A stretch of 64,000 bases of DNA from Psychrobacillus sp. NEAU-3TGS (GTDB lineage Bacteria; Bacillota; Bacilli; Bacillales_A; Planococcaceae), in the NCBI RefSeq assembly GCF_029955155.1, contig NZ_JAPNOZ010000011.1:602770-666769 (forward strand), read 5' to 3'. Made by a program: the position numbers and the translations under genes. Below, piece by piece: positions 54,718 to 62,670 of this stretch (position 1 is its first letter; every line of letters begins with the position of its first letter). The notes under the pieces were generated by a model, which was not told the DNA's origin, did no database searches, and saw only the letters and a program-made list of their open reading frames with translations.

Positions 54718-54742
54718 CCAACTAACCTGATGCTTTAGCTGA
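54718..54742 (-). repeat. Dispersed repeat, partial end
   Basis: CCAACTAACCTGATGCTTTA, then GCTGAAT. Only one end of the family is preserved. Confidence 0.5.
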
Positions 54743-54794
54743 ATAAAAATAGTTACAAAACGACCCTAACTCCTAAATTCAATATTCATGAATG

Positions 54795-55133
54795 CTACTC
54801 CGGAACAATAATATATTCTCCCACTCTAGCTTTCAAAATTTCAATTAACTCTTCGTCCATATATTCATAATCGTCTGGGATGTCTAAGTTCCAAATCTTT
54901 TTATTATGAAGCAGAGAACCGAACCTGTCTTTTAATCGTCTTAAATGCTTTTTTTCCATCACAAATATAATGTCAGCCCATCCAATGTGTCCGTTCGTAA
55001 CCTTAATCCGAGCTGCAGCCTCTGTTCCTGCTGATCTCACATCATAGCCATTAAATTGATGAAATACCTTTTCCGCTGTTGGACTTCGCCATTTGTTTTT
55101 ACTGCATATAAACAGGATTTTAATATTGATCAC
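54795..55133 (-). CDS. Low-molecular-weight tyrosine phosphatase-like protein
   Basis: The product has about 112 residues with the phosphatase P-loop CSKNKWRS (C-x5-R-S) right at the N-terminus and SAGTEAAARIKV downstream, as in the low-molecular-weight protein tyrosine phosphatase fold. The C-terminal catalytic Asp may be in NLDIPDDYEYMD. The start is unclear: a GTG at 55133, or an ATT six bases after GAGGTG. Confidence 0.78.
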   Translation of the reverse strand: MINIKILFICSKNKWRSPTAEKVFHQFNGYDVRSAGTEAAARIKVTNGHIGWADIIFVMEKKHLRRLKDRFGSLLHNKKIWNLDIPDDYEYMDEELIEILKARVGEYIIVPE

Positions 55134-55191
55134 CTCAAACAAAAAATTAGAAAGTAACAAAGAGTCCTACTATCATTTTAATTGACATTAC

Positions 55192-55629
55192 TTATTTTAT
55201 TTCCTCAGACAACTCCAAAATAATTCCCTCAGGGCCATGAACGTAGCATAATTTATAACTTTCCTCATATCGCTGTATGCCACTAAAGATTTCCGTACCC
55301 TTTTTTTCTAATTTGGCAAGAACAGCTTCCATATCTTCAACAGTAAATGCAATATGTCTGATACCCAGCGTATTTGCAAAGGTTTGCTGAATACCTTTTT
55401 CATCTGACGGTGCATAAAATTGGATTAGTTCTATCCATGTCTGACCGTCTGGCATTCCCAATCCAACACACGCTACTTTAGCGTCGGTAAGCCCAACAGC
55501 ATATCCCATCAAGTCCCCTTCCATCTCCCATTCCCCCTTCACCTCAAGTCCAAAATCGAGAAAAAACTCTTTAGCGGAAGAGAGATCATTTACGATTACA
55601 CCTACATGATCTATTCTTTGGATTTTCAA
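55192..55629 (-). CDS. VOC (glyoxalase-like) family protein
   Basis: The product has 145 residues with two VOC half-modules: RIDHVGVIVNDLSSAKEFFL at the start (His ligand) and GIRHIAFTVEDMEAVLAKLE, then VHGPEGIILELSEEI. The length and pattern suit a methylmalonyl-CoA epimerase or lactoylglutathione lyase-like protein. It starts at TTG behind GGAGGT. Confidence 0.84.
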   Translation of the reverse strand: MKIQRIDHVGVIVNDLSSAKEFFLDFGLEVKGEWEMEGDLMGYAVGLTDAKVACVGLGMPDGQTWIELIQFYAPSDEKGIQQTFANTLGIRHIAFTVEDMEAVLAKLEKKGTEIFSGIQRYEESYKLCYVHGPEGIILELSEEIK

Positions 55630-55760
55630 ATTTCATACCTCCTATATTCCTGTTTATAATTATTCATCTTGCCCCGTTTCTTTCATACGTTTGAAACGAT
55701 TTGAAGTTCCTCTTTTAAGTAAACATCTCATTTATAATTACCAATAATATATTTACTTGT

Positions 55761-55830
55761 TCAAATTACCTGCTTTTTTAGTTAAATAAACAAAAAGGCT
55801 TTACTCCTTCTTGAAGTAAAGCACTCGTTA
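55761..55830 (-). repeat. Dispersed terminator repeat, type A
   Basis: TCAAATTACCTGCTTTTTTA, then GCTTTACTCC...GAAGTAAAGC and ACTCGTTA. Confidence 0.82.
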
Positions 55831-55919
55831 AATTTTCATCAAAACTTGTTGATAAAAAGAACTTTGTAATTATCCATACTAGAGATATAATTATAGAAAT
55901 AATCGGAGGAGGAATTAAA

Positions 55920-56093
55920 ATGAAACAACCAGCTCTCCATCAATGGCATAGAAATCATCATAAACGAAGAGCAGTATTTCATAAAAACCACGAAATAGAA
56001 ATACAACGTGGTGAAAATGGGAAAGGTTTGTTAGCCAAATGGGAAAGATTATTTTATAACAAAGTCATTTCTCCTCTAAAGAATGCACAATGA
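55920..56093 (+). CDS. Small basic protein (57 aa)
   Basis: It starts at ATG behind GGAGGAGG. The product is rich in His, Lys and Arg (MKQPALHQWHRNHHKRRAVF) with an amphipathic second half (GLLAKWERLFYNKVISPLKN). It has no membrane helix and might bind nucleic acid. A terminator follows directly, so it is a complete small transcription unit. Confidence 0.55.
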   Translation: MKQPALHQWHRNHHKRRAVFHKNHEIEIQRGENGKGLLAKWERLFYNKVISPLKNAQ

Positions 56094-56105
56094 TACTTAT
56101 TGATT

Positions 56106-56136
56106 GAACTGTCCTTTTGGCACAGTTCTTTTTTCT
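56106..56136 (+). terminator. Intrinsic terminator
   Basis: GAACTGT and ACAGTTC flank a nine-base loop, followed by TTTTTT, 13 bp after the 57-residue gene. Confidence 0.78.
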
Positions 56137-56143
56137 CGTTTGA

Positions 56144-56180
56144 GTCAAATGCGACATAAAAACTCCCATTTTCTTCTTTA
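56144..56180. repeat. 37-bp repeat, copy 1
   Basis: It starts GTCAAATGCGACATAAAAAC and continues TCCCATTTTCTTCTTTA. The same sequence with two changes lies at 59355-59391. Both copies adjoin members of the terminator-repeat family. Confidence 0.6.
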
Positions 56181-56329
56181 ACTTAACTACCAATACAACC
56201 TCGTTCCTCTAAGCACCCATTAATTGAACAAGAAAAGCCACCTTATATGGAACTCAATCATCAACCCTTTTCTAAAATTTATCTTTCCCGTTCAAAAGGA
56301 TCCTTGGGTCTCTTACATTTTGCTTGAGG

Positions 56330-56563
56330 TTATTGCTCAGAATTCTCATCAGCAGGTCTTCGTTTATGTTTTTCATTAATTATTTTTTTGTTAAGTATCC
56401 TGACTTCACCAACCATTAGCAACCTCATATCCTCTACAATATACTTAGCTAACTCTTCGTCAGAAATGTCAACTCCATCAATATCAAGACGAAATTCCTG
56501 CCCTTGTATTCCTCCACCATTAGTAAAATCAATTTCAAAGTCGAATTGAACTCTTTTATCCAA
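56330..56563 (-). CDS. Small acidic protein of unknown function
   Basis: The product has 77 residues, beta-rich at the start (VQFDFEIDFTNGGGIQGQEF) and basic in the tail (NEKHKRRPADENSEQ). It starts at TTG with GAGGTGG seven bases upstream. I have seen similar short proteins in bacilli without a defined function. Confidence 0.6.
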   Translation of the reverse strand: MDKRVQFDFEIDFTNGGGIQGQEFRLDIDGVDISDEELAKYIVEDMRLLMVGEVRILNKKIINEKHKRRPADENSEQ

Positions 56564-56699
56564 TTTTAATCCACCTCATGTTAGTTTTGGATTGTTCATT
56601 TTATACATATTCTATAGAAATGAAAAAATAACCTCCTGAACTAAACTGCCATGTTTGCAATTTCGTTGTATCTTTAGTTACTTTGTTTAAGTCGCTTTA

Positions 56700-57204
56700 T
56701 ATATCCAAGATTGCCTCAAAAATGTGCGCTTTTTCTGGTTCACCTATTTCTCGATACTGAACATATAAGAAAGATCCAGCCCGATCTAGTTCTACAATCC
56801 TCCAGGTTTACGTTTAATAGGTATCATCAGTTCATATTTACGAGTATACTCTTTATACCGCCGACAAAAGCTAATGTATGAGTATGGAAACATATTTGAT
56901 TGTCGAGATTTTTCTACTTACTCACGATGGCAGAGCTGAAGGGTAACATTCTTTTTCATTAGTTCTTTATGGAGATAATTCCAGTTTATCGGGCAATAAC
57001 CTCGTTCAAAGATTTGTCTTTCAGGATACACAGGCTCAAATAACCACTCATTTTCCATTTCATCTGTTAACTCATTAATTCCTTAAGCTTTTGAACGCTT
57101 AATAATCTCGATAATCGTGCACCTAGTATGACAAGGGAAGATTCAATTGTCCGTTAAGACATTTGATCAAAATGCAGTTGTATTATTTTTCTCTGGTCAG
57201 ACAT
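56700..57204 (-). pseudogene. istA: IS21-family IstA transposase, N-terminal remnant
   Basis: Broken frames give MSDQRKIIQLHFDQMS, then IFERGYCPINWNYLHKELMK, VTLQLCHREYVEKSRQ, YSYISFCRRYKEYTRKYELM and IKRKPGG, followed by the start of the catalytic domain (RAGSFLYVQYREIGEPEKAH). This order matches IstA: helix-turn-helix, linker, start of the DDE domain. At least three in-frame stops are present and the 3' part and istB are gone. Confidence 0.78.
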
Positions 57205-57241
57205 GGAAATGGTCTCCTTTATAGGAAAGTCATATAAATCC

Positions 57242-58006
57242 CTAAAAATTCAATATTCTTAGGTTTTCTATTAGTAACGGGGGTAGTATTTTGCCCTTAG
57301 AATCAAGTAGCACGCGTGTTTCAATAATATCACTATTATAAAAATGGATTGATTGACCATTTTTAAGTGGAATATCAATTTGATTGGAATCTTTACTAAT
57401 GCAGTGGAATACTTTTTTTAACCATTCGAAGTCTCGATTTGTAAATGGTCCGAAAAATTCAACTGACTTTATTCCATCGATACCCTTTGTATTACTGTTT
57501 GGTACCATTCGCTGGCGCATTTTCTTTTCAATCTTTGGAGTATCGACCTGCTGAAACCCTAATTGAAATGGTACTGTATCAAAATAGGGGAGATATGCAT
57601 TTTGCCACTTAGCAGAAAAGTTAATTAGATTATAAAAAAAGCGAAAACTAATTCTTTCAGGACCAGATATTCCAAGGCTACTCAATAATTCAGTAGTTTC
57701 TTCAATATTATTTGTTTTGAGAAATAGTCCAATGACACCTCTGTGACCAGAATTATACTTATCAACCCAGTCTTTGATCCAGCCACCACCGTCTTTCGAT
57801 TTAATATGGATAAACTCGAAATATTCATCTCCTATCCATAAGTTCGAGGCTTTAAACCCTTTATTTTTTTTACCTTTGGAGGGTGTATAAGGCACCCCTA
57901 CCTGATTAACTTCCTCAATAAATTGAACATCTTCTTGATATTTCTGATCGACATTCACTACAATGTGGTCGATAGAAAATGGATTTATTTTAGACATTTG
58001 TACCAT
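57242..58006 (-). CDS. Glyoxalase-like (VOC) domain protein, probable PadR target
   Basis: The product has 254 residues of the larger glyoxalase-like type: FSIDHIVVNVDQKYQEDVQF and GVPYTPSKGKKNKGFKASNL near the start, and GIKSVEFFGPFTNRDFEWLK later. AAGGAGG is five bases from the ATG. It is the second gene after padR, and a palindrome matching the padR operator lies directly upstream, so it may be derepressed with padR when a toxic small molecule is sensed. Confidence 0.78.
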   Translation of the reverse strand: MVQMSKINPFSIDHIVVNVDQKYQEDVQFIEEVNQVGVPYTPSKGKKNKGFKASNLWIGDEYFEFIHIKSKDGGGWIKDWVDKYNSGHRGVIGLFLKTNNIEETTELLSSLGISGPERISFRFFYNLINFSAKWQNAYLPYFDTVPFQLGFQQVDTPKIEKKMRQRMVPNSNTKGIDGIKSVEFFGPFTNRDFEWLKKVFHCISKDSNQIDIPLKNGQSIHFYNSDIIETRVLLDSKGKILPPLLIENLRILNF

Positions 58007-58020
58007 ATAGTCCTCCTTAC

Positions 58021-58038
58021 ATAGTCAACGTTGAATAT
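58021..58038. promoter_or_regulatory. Candidate PadR operator, site 1
   Basis: ATAGTCAACGTTGAATAT is an 18-bp palindrome with one mismatched pair, between padR and the glyoxalase-like gene. It shares TTCAACGT-type arms with site 2. Confidence 0.6.
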
Positions 58039-58059
58039 GTTATTAAAAATAAAACCGAT

Positions 58060-58605
58060 CTAATCGGAATTATTTCCTTTATTTATTACACCAATAACAC
58101 TTTCAATCAACTGACTTTGCAACTCAATTGTTTTTATCATGTGATTGATCACAATTGAGGATAGTTCAGATAATTCGCCATTAGTCGCAATTTCTTTCTG
58201 TTTCTTTCCTGCAATAATTACTTTTTTTTCTGTATTCAAAGTGCTCATATTGTCCTGAAGTATTGAAATTGCAGACCGATTATCTAATTGATACGCAAAA
58301 CCAATCCCTGAATATAAATCACCATTGTATTGAATAGGTGAGGATAGGGCATCTTTTATAAGTAATAATTTATAATCTTGTCCCTTTTGAGTAATTTTGT
58401 ATTCAGAACGTTGCCGATTACCTGTCATTTCAACGCTTGAAATGATGATATATCCTTCCTTATCTAATTTTTTTATTGCATTATAAATAGAACCTGGTAA
58501 TACGCCGCTCCACCGTTTGGCATCAGTATTTTCCAGTATTTGTTTCATCTCATAGCCTGACATGGGGCGTCGACTTAACAACTCAAGCACCAATAACTTA
58601 ATCAT
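58060..58605 (-). CDS. PadR family transcriptional regulator
   Basis: The product has 181 residues. The PadR winged helix covers residues 1-80: LLVLELLSRRPMSGYEMKQI, then GVLPGSIYNAIKKLDKEGYI and YKITQKGQDY. The C-terminal part is a long helical dimerisation domain. These repressors respond to phenolic acids or other toxic ligands. Matching palindromes flank the gene, implying autoregulation and control of the next gene. Confidence 0.88.
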   Translation of the reverse strand: MIKLLVLELLSRRPMSGYEMKQILENTDAKRWSGVLPGSIYNAIKKLDKEGYIIISSVEMTGNRQRSEYKITQKGQDYKLLLIKDALSSPIQYNGDLYSGIGFAYQLDNRSAISILQDNMSTLNTEKKVIIAGKKQKEIATNGELSELSSIVINHMIKTIELQSQLIESVIGVINKGNNSD

Positions 58606-58616
58606 TTTGTCGCTCC

Positions 58617-58635
58617 TATATTCAACGTGAATATA
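58617..58635. promoter_or_regulatory. Candidate PadR operator, site 2
   Basis: TATATTCA-ACG-TGAATATA has perfect 8-bp arms and ends 12 bp before the padR start, overlapping the region of its promoter and ribosome binding site. Confidence 0.65.
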
Positions 58636-58766
58636 TTATCGTTTAAACTTACCGATGATGTCAACCCTTTCAATCCTTTTACTTTCTGTAAACCAGTAAG
58701 AGGATCATTTGTATTTGTTCATTCACAAATCAGTGGTGTATTTGATGATATTTAGGAGAGTATAAA

Positions 58767-58889
58767 ATGCTTGGCCTAGTGCAATCAACTGGTAATATTC
58801 AAACACCTTTTAGTACACAACAACTAATAACCACTATTGTCGTTATTATATGCTGCGGAAGCAATTCTTTTATTAAGATAGACTTTTAA
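58767..58889 (+). CDS. Small membrane peptide (40 aa)
   Basis: AGGAGA lies seven bases before the ATG. The peptide MLGLVQSTGNIQTPFSTQQL is followed by a hydrophobic stretch with two Cys (ITTIVVIICCGSNSF). A weak stem AAGCCT/AGGCTT follows at 58896. Small size leaves doubt. Confidence 0.42.
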   Translation: MLGLVQSTGNIQTPFSTQQLITTIVVIICCGSNSFIKIDF

Positions 58890-59083
58890 TCATAAGCCTC
58901 TTATTTTAAGGCTTCTTATATCAACAATTATAATTAAAGTGTCTCTTAACAGTCGAAAAATTGTGTATGAATATCAATTCAAATGTTCATAATGCCAATA
59001 CACAGAACCGAAAGCAATTCTTAGGAAGCTCTGTGGATTTTGCGAATCTAGGTTCTGTTGTTTTTTCAGAAGAGGTGAAGCCC

Positions 59084-59179
59084 ATGCATACAATGCTAAT
59101 AATCGCCGTTATTAGTCTTCCATACATTGCCTTTATTTATCTTGTTTTTATTAAGACATATCGTAAGAAGAAATCTTGA
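59084..59179 (+). CDS. Small single-helix membrane protein (31 aa)
   Basis: AGAGGTG is six bases before the ATG at 59084. The peptide MHTMLIIAVISLPYIAFIYL is followed by a basic tail KTYRKKKS. A longer in-frame reading from 58961 has no ribosome binding site. Confidence 0.45.
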   Translation: MHTMLIIAVISLPYIAFIYLVFIKTYRKKKS

Positions 59180-59354
59180 ACTTCAGTTGATACAAATAAT
59201 CTACGTATTGTGTACTAAACACTTCTAATGTTTTTTATAGACTTCTCAGGTGATAAATTTTTTAAAACTAGCATTGATACGCTAATTCCAATGTATATAT
59301 AGTTCCTTCGCTTAGGTGGTTTTCCTTCTGAATTTCAATTAAGCTTTTATTTAT

Positions 59355-59391
59355 GTCAAATGTGACATAAAAACTCCCATTTTCTTTTTTA
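59355..59391. repeat. 37-bp repeat, copy 2
   Basis: It starts GTCAAATGTGACATAAAAAC and is 35/37 identical to 56144-56180. It directly adjoins a type A terminator repeat. Confidence 0.6.
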
Positions 59392-59463
59392 GCAAACCTG
59401 TTGCATTTGTTCAATAAGAAAAAAGCTTTACTCCTTCTTAAAGTAAAGCCCCTGTTAGTTTAA
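59390..59463 (-). repeat. Dispersed terminator repeat, type A
   Basis: AGCAAACCTGTTGCATTTG, then AGCTTTACTCC...AAAGTAAAGC and CCCTGTTAGTTTAAC. The inner change makes a second G-U pair in the minus-strand stem. Confidence 0.84.
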
Positions 59464-59480
59464 CACTTTTAACCAAACTA

Positions 59481-60751
59481 TTAGTTTTCTAATAAAACAT
59501 CGAATTCTTTAACATAAACTGCATTCCCAGTAATCTCTATATCATATTTATCTTCATTGTTAGAAACTTGTACCATTACCCGACCATCTTTTTCAATTTC
59601 GTGACCTTGCTCAACTATTAGATTTAACTGTTCTTTAAAATTGTTATTTATGTATTTAGCATAAAATGCATCCATTACCCCTGAAGCTGTACCAGTAACT
59701 GCGTCTTCAATAGTAACTGAGTATGGTGACGAGAAGTGTCCAGCATGCATATCAGCATCAGAATCATAGGCTTCCAAACAAAAAGGATGAACTGATGATT
59801 TAGGCATTTCCTTTAAAATTTCAGGAAACTGCTTATTATTTGGTTTCATTTTTTTAAAAGTATCAAGTTGTTTTATCGGTACTAGAAGTGTCCAAATACC
59901 TGTACTTCCATAGAGTATCGGTAAATTAGCATGAAGGTCTGATTCTTTTAGACCTATAGAGATACTAAGATGTCCGCCATGATTTCCGCTCCAGGCGGAC
60001 GCTTTCCGTGGGGCGAGCGGTGAGCCTCCTTCTCCGCTAACGCTACGTGCGGGGTCTCACCTGTCTCGCTAATCCCACAGGAGTCGTCTCCTTGCACTTC
60101 AATCAATAGAATTAAGTGCATCATGTCTTAGTAATTAGCAAACTCTACTGGATTGTAGCGAAAGGGTGGCGACTCCAACCGGAATAGCTTGAGCTGAAGA
60201 CCCTGGACTGAGCGTTGCGAAGGAAGCGGCTGAAGCCAAGCCGGCGGAAAGCGCCCGGCCTACAGCGGAGATCCTGAGGACACTTTATTCACCCGCGCAG
60301 TATCTCTATAATGTGTGTTATTCGAGTTAAGTTGAACCGTTATTTTAATTGAACCTGTAAATTCCTTGAATTGAGGTGAAGCCTGTTTCATTGTTATAAC
60401 TATTTCACTATCAACAGGAGTGTTAATTTTAATCGTTAGAATACCAGCGTTTGTTTCAATTGTTAACTTTGTTTTATCTCCCAATAACCCTTTACTTTTT
60501 AAAGCATAAACACATGCCATTGTTGCATGACCACATAAATTCATTTCATGCCCGGGTGTAAAAAATCGTATTCTAAGGTCCGCTACATCCGATTTAACTG
60601 GAAAAGCAGTCTCATTAAAGCCTACTCTGAAAGCAATTTCTTGCATTTCAGTATCAGTCAATTCATCACCATTTAACACTACTCCCTCAGGATTTCCTCG
60701 ATTAGGTTCTTTACTAAACGCATCATAATGATAAACCTTTATCGACTTCAC
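59481..60751 (-). pseudogene. PhzF family isomerase, split by a GC-rich element
   Basis: The 5' part starts at GTG 60751 behind [45 protein letters not shown]. The 3' part reads [20 protein letters not shown], then [20 protein letters not shown] and [20 protein letters not shown]. Together they cover a complete PhzF-like protein of the diaminopimelate-epimerase fold. The two halves are separated by the element at 59971-60282 plus short flanking sequence that is not PhzF. Confidence 0.88.
59971..60282. mobile_element. GC-rich structured element with inverted ends
   Basis: This 312-bp block is far richer in GC than its surroundings. Its ends are inverted: TGTCC...GATTTCCGCT...CGCTTTCCG on the left and CGGAAAGCG...AGCGGAGATC...GGACA on the right. 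It has no credible ORF. It disrupts phzF, and is flanked further out by a 12-bp inverted pair (TATAGAGATACT at 59955, AGTATCTCTATA at 60299). I recall similar GC-rich intergenic elements in Bacillaceae and Planococcaceae. Confidence 0.72.
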
Positions 60752-60812
60752 AACATTCCTCCATTAGGTCAATTTAGAACTCCTTAACATTTTACCGTTA
60801 ATCACCAATTTC

Positions 60813-60878
60813 TTGTTCAACTAAACTACAACTTTAGTTGAAGTGTAACATTTCACAATGCATATCTGAGAACAACTT
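60813..60878 (-). repeat. Dispersed repeat, type B truncated
   Basis: TTCAACTAAACTACAACTTT, then AAGTGTAACATTTCACAATG and CATATCTGAGAACAACTT; the hairpin and other end are missing. Confidence 0.72.
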
Positions 60879-60899
60879 AAGCTCCAAAGACTCAAGGGG

Positions 60900-61210
60900 A
60901 TATCTCCAATTCCTGCAAAAATCGTGTTAAAACGCGGGAACCTCTCACTTAATTATCGATATTTCTAATCAAAAAAATCTCTAGTGCGTACTCAAACGCG
61001 CTAGAGATCTATTCTTAGTTATGAATAGGTAATTGACTACTATCTATGAATCGACCTAATGACTTTCTAACGAACTAAGTGCAGAAACCTTAACAGGGAT
61101 AAGCCTAGTCATCAGACCAGCGGCTTATGGCGAGAGGCGTCCCTAGCACCATAGCGAATTCAATGGGATTCTTTATCCCGTATTAACTGGCACCACTGAT
61201 TAAAGGTTCA
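60900..61210 (-). ncRNA. Candidate structured RNA or mobile-element remnant
   Basis: This 300-bp stretch is locally GC-richer and has no ORF. On the minus strand it contains stems such as GGGAT-AAAGA-ATCCC and AAGC-CG-CTGGTC-TGAT-GACTAG-GCTT, and ends in a terminator at 60971-61008. It may be a non-coding RNA or the end of an inactive mobile element; no known RNA class is recognised. Confidence 0.35.
60971..61008 (-). terminator. Intrinsic terminator
   Basis: On the minus strand ATCTCTAG and CTAGAGAT pair around a 15-base loop that can itself fold, followed by TTTTTTT. Confidence 0.72.
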
Positions 61211-61244
61211 CTTTATGTCAACTTATCGTTACCAATTCTGAAAG

Positions 61245-61412
61245 TTATTTTGAATTTTCGCGTGTAAAAAAACTCAAGACTCTTTTCAATAAAGATTTTT
61301 GGATTTTCTTTTTTCTAGATAGGTAGTTATGTCCTAATTTAGATCGTCTTGCTTCCTTTTCCAAATCAGCCATCCGTTGCTTTACATATTCTATATCGTT
61401 CATCGTAAACAT
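61245..61412 (-). CDS. Small basic helical protein (55 aa)
   Basis: From the ATG at 61412 (AAGGAG six bases upstream) it reads MFTMNDIEYVKQRMADLEKE, then a very basic segment (ARRSKLGHNYLSRKKKIQKS). No membrane helix. It could bind nucleic acid. It lies in a run of tiny genes, each with its own ribosome binding site. Confidence 0.55.
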   Translation of the reverse strand: MFTMNDIEYVKQRMADLEKEARRSKLGHNYLSRKKKIQKSLLKRVLSFFTRENSK

Positions 61413-61447
61413 TATTTTTCTCCTTAAGGAGAAGTCCAATTATATTG

Positions 61448-61570
61448 TTAAGGTGTGGCTAGCACCATTCCTGTTAGCCACTTTTCACCTAAATAGTGTG
61501 TTGGCGACTCCAATTTATTTTTACCTACAAATTTATTAATTTGCTTACCACTCTTTTTTGGTATCATCAT
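61448..61570 (-). CDS. Small peptide gene (40 aa)
   Basis: AAGGAGG is seven bases before the ATG. The peptide MMIPKKSGKQINKFVGKNKL ends THYLGEKWLTGMVLATP. A hairpin GTGGCTA/TAGCCAC is embedded in the last codons. The strong start signal supports translation; the role is unknown. Confidence 0.45.
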   Translation of the reverse strand: MMIPKKSGKQINKFVGKNKLESPTHYLGEKWLTGMVLATP

Positions 61571-61602
61571 TTTTGTTCCTCCTTCATTTATTATTTTTCC
61601 GA

Positions 61603-61715
61603 TTAAACCAATAGCATCATTTTAGTCAACTGGGGTTTTTCTTCCCCAACCTGTGCTATCCACTTTCGAGAGATTCCTTTTTCAATAACTTTCTTCGCTG
61701 TTTTATGATCATCAT
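61603..61715 (-). pseudogene. Small protein, frameshifted
   Basis: AAGGAG is followed by ATG ATG ATC ATA AAA; one added A joins this to TAKKVIEKGISRKWIAQVGE and the end QLTKMMLLV. The intact product would be about 37 residues. The break is in an A4 run. Confidence 0.4.
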
Positions 61716-61796
61716 CACCAGCACTCCTTTTCTTGTTATTTTGTTTATATATGCAACACGCACTGCGTGAAAACACCAAAGTTTTTAAAAATGCAC

Positions 61797-61834
61797 ACAA
61801 AAGAGCACACGCTTTTTTACATAAGCGTGTGCTC
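61797..61834 (-). terminator. Terminator hairpin
   Basis: GAGCACACGC and GCGTGTGCTC form a 10-bp stem, with TTTTGTG on the minus strand. Confidence 0.6.
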
Positions 61835-61835
61835 A

Positions 61836-61861
61836 TAGAAAAAGAACGGCAAACATGCCGT
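61836..61861 (-). terminator. Intrinsic terminator after the 26-residue ORF
   Basis: On the minus strand ACGGCA-TGTT-TGCCGT is followed by TCTTTTTC, five bases from the 26-codon ORF stop. Confidence 0.65.
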
Positions 61862-61866
61862 CCGTA

Positions 61867-61947
61867 TTAATTATTTACAAAAAAATAATTAGCGGTTGGG
61901 CACGAAATCACTATACGATTATTTTTTGAAGTTCTAACTGTAGTCAT
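61867..61947 (-). CDS. Very short peptide gene (26 aa)
   Basis: ATGGAGG precedes the ATG by eight bases. The peptide MTTVRTSKNNRIVISCPTAN ends YFFVNN. Two hairpins with T tracts follow at once. A short peptide with its own start signal and terminator could be a signalling or leader peptide; this is inference. Confidence 0.4.
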   Translation of the reverse strand: MTTVRTSKNNRIVISCPTANYFFVNN

Positions 61948-62139
61948 TTTCCGTACCTCCATTTCTAATTTAAATATCTTTCTACTATAGGATATCATTA
62001 CTTATTTCTGAATGTCAACATCTTTCTGAATATTATGTATTACCTTAGGATATCTTCGTCCAAAGCTAAGTAGCTTCCGCAATGGAAAAAACTTATAAAT
62101 CCTTTGAATGATATGTTAGTACGTCGATTATTATTACTT

Positions 62140-62560
62140 TGTTCTACACCAAAGTTTTAGAAGAAATCGGATTAAAGTCGATCAGTCATTCGACAATTGG
62201 CCGACGATTATCAGAGCTGAATACGTCCCATTTAAGATATTTACTCGGTCGTTTGGCGGCACATTATTGACGTTTAAAAAGGGACGCTAAAGGGTTGAAT
62301 GAATGCCAACGTTGGTCTCCTTAAAACATTGATGGTACCTATATCAAGTTGCCTAATAACGCCGCAAATTGGACGGCAATCTCAAAAGATTCCTGTGGAA
62401 TCAAGTTATATGTCTGAATTATCGTCGTTTCGCCCGATAGTGTCTTCCAGAAAAGATGATTCCATCTACGGGAAACACAGCTGATTCTGACGCAGTCAAT
62501 CGCATTATCGACGCAGACGGCGCACTGTATAATATAAAAGTAATGGTTCTTTTCCCTATC
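62140..62560 (+). pseudogene. IS4-family transposase remnant
   Basis: Broken frames give KVLEEIGLKSISHSTIGRRL, then IDGTYIKLPNNAANWTAISK with the first catalytic Asp (NIDGTY) and STGNTADSDAVNRIIDADGA with the next DDE-region Asp. This is the layout of IS4/IS231-like transposases. Several stops and frame changes are present, and no terminal repeats were found. Confidence 0.72.
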
Positions 62561-62588
62561 CACCAACTTCCAATTCCCTCTCTAATGC

Positions 62589-62628
62589 AATGCCTTCTTA
62601 TTGAAGTAAAGCACCCGTTAGTTGAGTA
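62589..62628 (-). repeat. Dispersed repeat, partial type A
   Basis: ATGCCTTCTTATTGAAGTAA and AGCACCCGTTAGTTGAGTAA; half of the hairpin and one end remain next to the IS4 remnant. Confidence 0.65.
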
Positions 62629-62670
62629 AAAATTCTTAATATTTACTTAACTAATATCCACCATAATGAA

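Noticed and set aside
60001..60280. Coding sequence in the GC-rich block
   Set aside because: The frames are short, without start signals, and the sequence is organised as nested inverted repeats.
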